Under the pieces are notes generated by a model. That model was not told the origin of the DNA. It saw only the letters and a list, made by a program, of their open reading frames with translations, and did not search any database. From Phycisphaerae bacterium (GTDB lineage Bacteria; Planctomycetota; Phycisphaerae; SM23-33): a DNA stretch of 54,133 nt. Positions 51,601-54,133 of this stretch are shown in pieces (the stretch's first letter is position 1; each line of letters begins with the position of its first letter). The translations under genes were made by a program, and so were the position numbers. The stretch covers positions 1-54,133 of the forward strand of contig JASLNT010000127.1 in the NCBI GenBank assembly GCA_030745875.1. Direction: 5' to 3'.

Positions 51601-51781
51601 GTGGTCGTCGATGGCCATCGCGGTGATCTTCGGCCTGGGCATCGCGACGATACTCACTTTGGTGATAGTACCCACGCTGTATGTAATGCTCTACCGCCTG
51701 GCGTCCAGATTCGGAATGGGCGGACTACACCGCCCGGGCGAAGATGAATCCAAACCCGCGCTGGAACTCGAAGATTACTAA
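48614..51781 (+). CDS. RND efflux pump permease (HAE1/AcrB-like)
   Basis: 1055 residues, full length. TM1 near 10-30 is followed by PREAEPDIKIPNIMITTSYRGVSPEDIE, the typical first periplasmic loop, and TM2-TM6 near 340-480. The proton-relay motif in TM4 is GMLVDNAIVIVENIYR: Asp401 is present, but the second position (AcrB Asp408) is Asn402, a variant common in other HAE pumps. The second half repeats the plan, with GVVVNNAIVLLDYTRQ near 920. It exports hydrophobic or amphiphilic compounds using the proton gradient. No TolC-like gene is adjacent. Confidence 0.95.
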   Translation: MLLSNAAIKNRTTVIVLMFLIIIAGVYCYAALPREAEPDIKIPNIMITTSYRGVSPEDIETSVTMKIEEQLNGLNGVKEIRSSSAEGLSTIIVEFLPDVDEKDAKRDVKDRVDLARKELPTNNLDFDDPVVTEINLAEFPIMMINVSGDLAPSTLKFVAERLEEEIESNVPGILDVTITGDLEREIRIEMDPDRVAAYNLSLTELSSLLQSENVNISAGGLETPGTKFNVRIPAQFVKPAEVQYLQVGVRDGRPVYLTDVASIRDTFKDRGTYSRLDGAPSLTVSVQKRIGANIIALTDGVKMILDEFRKRSPNGVEFKITLDKSDDIRSSVSDLENNLFSALVLVAGVLMVFMGVRTSSIVALAIPLSMLLTFSVTMALGYTLNMVVLFGLILAMGMLVDNAIVIVENIYRHKQMGRGRVEAAMKGAGEVAWPVISSTATTLAAFSPILFWPGVIGDFMKYLPITLIITLSCSLFVALVISPTICSLISGGKVRKTETDKHHPFIGGYRALLGWSLRHRAVTLIGAVLILASVIVSYDRFGKGIELFPDIDPRRALINIRCPQGTNIRETNRIARIIEERIEPFRADLKHVITTIGSVGSEMAAFGASGGPHTGNITLVFHDFDTRPRDSAKAVAEMRKVLDGIPGAEIKLEKGQEGPAAGDPVSVRIIGRDFKELQKRSKKALAKIEKTAGVINLRSDYEAARPELPFIPDRTRIRDADINTYAIGQYLKAGVFGKEVGKYREFNDEYDITLRMPLKDREHIQDLLALHTPNNRGEPVPLSSLGRFDYAGGFGTISRVNQKHAITLSAGVAKGFNEDKVLKNVQANLEGLRKELPIGYEIKYAGKQEDQIESQEFLGKAFVVALLLIVIILLMQFNTLSAPLIIMTTVILSLIGVLTGLLVFKMPFGIIMTGIGVISLAGVVVNNAIVLLDYTRQLQKRGMEIIEAAIQAGATRLRPVLLTAGTTILGLIPMATGVSFDIHRFQIVTKSESSQWWSSMAIAVIFGLGIATILTLVIVPTLYVMLYRLASRFGMGGLHRPGEDESKPALELEDY

Positions 51782-51807
51782 CGAAGGCGCTCTATGGCGT
51801 CGAATCT

Positions 51808-53322
51808 CTATTTGAAACCAAATGAGTAGAGCTTTGCCTTCTGAAGCGTAAACCTGAGCTGTACTGTCTTTCCTACCAGAGGCGACAAATCACCGCCCGA
51901 CTTCCATTTTGGCGTCAACCGCAACTCGTCCGCACTCTTGTGTTGTTTCGCCGCCTTGCCGGAAAACCCCGGTATCTCCTTACCATTTCCGTCCAGTAGT
52001 TCGACCTGCACCCAACCGTCTTTCGCGTCGACGTTCACTTCCAGCTTACCGCCTTCAAGCTTGAACGGTTTTGTGATGATTGTCCCGGGTTCCTCTCCTG
52101 CCGACAGACATACAAAACCGTCAAGGCGCAGTTTCGCCAGCGCGATGTTCAAGTGCCTCCCGCGACTGTAGTGACGCTCGTCCATGCCGCCATAGTAGAT
52201 CCAGTGCTCATCCTTGTAGGTGATAATCTGGGCGGGGGGTTTGATACCGTCCTTGTCAAAGCTCCCTGCCGGTCCGCGGGGCACGAGCGGCTTGCGAGCG
52301 TATATCCAACTCTTGTCGAAGTTCATACCGTCGCGGCTGACGCCGATGTAGAAATCCATATAGTCATCGTCATGCCGAGTCTTGTAGTCGAACCCGTCGA
52401 AAAAGTGCGATTGCCCCATCGTGTAAACGTCCATAAGCCCGAAATACAGGCCCTCGTAAATCCACATTGTCATCCCGTTAAACTGCAGGCGGGGCTTGCC
52501 CCAGCGGTTTTTCTCCTTCTTGGGATCCTCCACGCGGATCTTATCGATAACCGTCTTCCAGGCTGTGGGATGTTTCTTCACGTCGTTTCCGGCCGTGTGG
52601 ACCATTATGCGCGTCGAGCGACTCTCGCTTGTTCCGCCCTGTCCGCCGAGGTCCGTGCGGGTCAGCAGGCGATAGCTCTTGATGATCGGATCCCAGAGGA
52701 GTTGGTTATGAGTGTCGGCCGCTCGATGGGAGACGGGCTTTCCTCCGTTATAGTCCGACCAGCGAATCCCGTCGGGCGAATAACAGAGCGCAACACGGCA
52801 ACCGCGATCGGCGAAGTCGGCGGCGCCCTTGTACTTCTCGGCGTGGCCCCAGGGAACGCTCGGATCGACGGTGCAACTGAAGCCCTGGCTGAGGTGGACA
52901 ATATTGTTCTTCCCGCCTTTTCCCACCAGCGGCTTGGTCCAATGGATCCCATCTTTGGACTCCGCGTAGCCCACGCCCGCCAGGCGCCAGGCCATGTACC
53001 ACATCTGGAACTTGCCCGCCTTTTCGTTACGAATCACGCTCGTGTAGTAGCCGAAATCCAGCGCCACCCGCGAGCCGTCAGGCTTCTTCCAGGAAGGATG
53101 GAAGTCCGTGTCGAGAGACGGCTTGAGCACTATCCCGACCTTCTTGACCTTGCCCAACTCGCGCGTGACGCCGTTTTTCTCGGCGATGACGTAATCGTCG
53201 ACCAACAATTGTTTCTGCAGACCGATTTGGAGGGGGAGGCGGTCGGCAGCGTTCCCGAACGACGCCATGGACGCCGGTAGACATAACGTCAATACTGCTG
53301 TGATGATTCTATTGTGCTTCAT
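51808..53322 (-). CDS. Secreted beta-propeller-like (GH43/32-like) protein with C-terminal beta domain
   Basis: 504 residues from ATG 53322 (GGGAAGAA upstream; the ATG at 53343 has no site). Signal peptide 1-27. After LQKQLLVDDYVI the blades have the repeated pattern of five-bladed furanosidases: FQMWYMAW, GVGYAESKDGIHWTKPL, VALCYSPDGIRWSDY, DFYIGVSRDGMNFDK and WIYYGGMDERH. Candidate catalytic acids cannot be fixed. The last 100 residues (TKPFKLEGGKLEVNVDAKDG, VQVELLDGNGKEIPGFSG, GKTVQLRFTLQKAKLYSF) form a conserved beta domain shared with the neighbour. It is a tandem paralogue of the next gene. Confidence 0.75.
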   Translation of the reverse strand: MKHNRIITAVLTLCLPASMASFGNAADRLPLQIGLQKQLLVDDYVIAEKNGVTRELGKVKKVGIVLKPSLDTDFHPSWKKPDGSRVALDFGYYTSVIRNEKAGKFQMWYMAWRLAGVGYAESKDGIHWTKPLVGKGGKNNIVHLSQGFSCTVDPSVPWGHAEKYKGAADFADRGCRVALCYSPDGIRWSDYNGGKPVSHRAADTHNQLLWDPIIKSYRLLTRTDLGGQGGTSESRSTRIMVHTAGNDVKKHPTAWKTVIDKIRVEDPKKEKNRWGKPRLQFNGMTMWIYEGLYFGLMDVYTMGQSHFFDGFDYKTRHDDDYMDFYIGVSRDGMNFDKSWIYARKPLVPRGPAGSFDKDGIKPPAQIITYKDEHWIYYGGMDERHYSRGRHLNIALAKLRLDGFVCLSAGEEPGTIITKPFKLEGGKLEVNVDAKDGWVQVELLDGNGKEIPGFSGKAAKQHKSADELRLTPKWKSGGDLSPLVGKTVQLRFTLQKAKLYSFGFK

Positions 53323-53343
53323 TTTGCGTTCTTCCCGGTTCAT

Positions 53344-54133
53344 TCAATCAAAATCGAATGCGTAGAGTTTAGCGTTTTGAAGCGTAAACCTCAGTTTAAC
53401 CGTCTTTCCTTTCAGGCTCGACAGATCGCCGCCCGATTTCCATTTCGGCGCCAGTCGCAAGTTGTCTGCGCTTTTGTGTTGTTTCGCGTCCTTGCCGGAG
53501 AAGCCCGGGACCGCCTTGCCATTCTCGTCGAGCAGTTCAACCCTCACCCAGCCGGCTTTCGCGTTAACGTTGATCTGCAACTTATCGCCTTCGAGCTTGA
53601 ACGGTTTGGTCACGACGGTTCCCGGCGTGTCCTTTGCCTGGAGATAGAAGAACCCGTCGAGCCGAAGTTTGGCCAGGGCCAGCCGGGCGTCCCAGAATCG
53701 CGCGCCCCAGCGTTCGTTGGTCGCAAAATAGTAAATCCAGTGTTCATCATTGCGCGTGATGATGTTAGCCGGAGGGCGGGCGCAGTCCTTGTCGAAGCTA
53801 CCGGCCGGGCCGCGCGGGATCAGGGTCTTGCGCGGATAAGCCGCCACTTTGAAATCGTAGTTGATTGCATCGCGCGACGGCGCCATGTAGAACTCCCATA
53901 CGCCCTTTTCGTGTTTGGTCTGGTAGTCCTGCTTGCCTTTGGGCACGGGTACGTCAGTCGCGACCAGAACGTCGGTCAGCCCAAACCACACTCCTTCGTA
54001 GTACCAGATCGGGAAGGTGTGGATTTGACGTTCGGGTACATTCCTGCTGCCCGGCACCGTGGTCTTGTCCGGATCGTTCAGCACAAACTTCGTCAGCGTT
54101 TTCCAGGCCGTCGGGTGGTTCATCAGGTCATTA
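53344..54133 (-). CDS. Tandem paralogue of the propeller-like secreted protein (partial, runs off the window)
   Basis: About 262 codons visible, open to the right edge: the frame continues through NDL before the ATG at 54123, and the neighbour has matching residues there (GNDVKKHPTAWKT versus NDLMNHPTAWKT), so that ATG is internal. It contains EFYMAPSRDAINYD, IPRGPAGSFDKD, the WIYYF blade and the same C-terminal domain (PGFSGKDAKQHKSADNLRLA). Similarity to the preceding product is high, indicating recent tandem duplication. Stop codon TGA at 53344 is directly followed by the neighbour's upstream ATG. Confidence 0.8.
   Translation of the reverse strand, partial: NDLMNHPTAWKTLTKFVLNDPDKTTVPGSRNVPERQIHTFPIWYYEGVWFGLTDVLVATDVPVPKGKQDYQTKHEKGVWEFYMAPSRDAINYDFKVAAYPRKTLIPRGPAGSFDKDCARPPANIITRNDEHWIYYFATNERWGARFWDARLALAKLRLDGFFYLQAKDTPGTVVTKPFKLEGDKLQINVNAKAGWVRVELLDENGKAVPGFSGKDAKQHKSADNLRLAPKWKSGGDLSSLKGKTVKLRFTLQNAKLYAFDFD

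Noticed and set aside
52153..53280. 375-codon frame antisense to the propeller-like protein
   Set aside because: Shadow of the sense gene; no domain or ribosome-binding site.
1..54133. CRISPR array, tRNA or rRNA genes, replication origin, toxin-antitoxin pair
   Set aside because: No regularly spaced repeats, no cloverleaf-compatible intergenic sequence, no DnaA-box cluster and no typical small gene pair found on reading the intergenic regions.

Overview
The window reads as a chromosomal piece of a Planctomycetota bacterium, most likely Phycisphaerae-like; Verrucomicrobiota or Lentisphaerota are less likely alternatives. The reasons are the number of Tat-exported sulfatases, Gfo/Idh/MocA oxidoreductases and xylose-isomerase-like TIM barrels, a DUF4159 protein, a DUF1559/pseudopilin-like domain, DUF6868, many short lipoproteins, and no SusC/SusD pair despite the carbohydrate theme. 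This is inferred from gene content only. GC looks moderately high and coding density is high. I see no rRNA, tRNA or CRISPR array.

Layout. The left edge (1-140) is the end of an IS3-family insertion sequence whose terminal TGA also serves as the stop codon of a secreted protein (138-1211). Next come a spacer with a REP-like element, gmhA, a large secreted (alpha/alpha)-type protein, rplU under its own TTGACA/GATAAT promoter, a DUF4159 protein and a Tat sulfatase. A plus-strand set (7512-11043) holds an endonuclease/exonuclease/phosphatase-family protein, an ExbD-like lipoprotein and a fusion of an HExxH domain with an esterase. A long minus-strand block (25843 down to 11051) starts with an ECF sigma factor and an overlapping anti-sigma gene. 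It continues with a secreted HELGH metalloprotease-like protein, a Gfo/Idh + TIM-barrel pair, an active-site-dead paralogue of the HELGH protein, a helical-repeat protein, xseA, xseB, an esterase lipoprotein, a CsgG-like protein, a DPVT-repeat lipoprotein and an M20 dipeptidase.

From 26051 to 46613 most genes concern glycans: a heparinase II/III-type enzyme, three large TIM-barrel-like secreted proteins of no recognised family, a GH127 beta-L-arabinofuranosidase coupled to a metallophosphoesterase lipoprotein, an iduronate-2-sulfatase-like sulfatase paired with a HELAH lipoprotein, a von Willebrand A protein, an aldo/keto reductase and a second Gfo/Idh protein. An orphan DNA methyltransferase follows. 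From 46674 a TetR regulator, an RND adaptor and an RND permease form an operon behind a consensus-like promoter with a perfect 18-bp palindrome just after the -10. The right edge carries tandem paralogues of a secreted propeller-like protein with a conserved C-terminal beta domain; the second runs off the window.

How the parts fit. Sulfatases, GH127, heparinase-type and putative new glycosidases, oxidoreductases and sugar isomerase-like proteins together suggest stepwise breakdown of sulfated or uronate/arabinose-rich polysaccharides, with transport encoded elsewhere. The points most worth a second look are the anti-sigma factor with a pseudopilin-like outer domain and an 11-G tract, the live/dead pair of metalloprotease-like paralogues, the HExxH-esterase fusion, and the IS end that supplies a host gene's stop codon.
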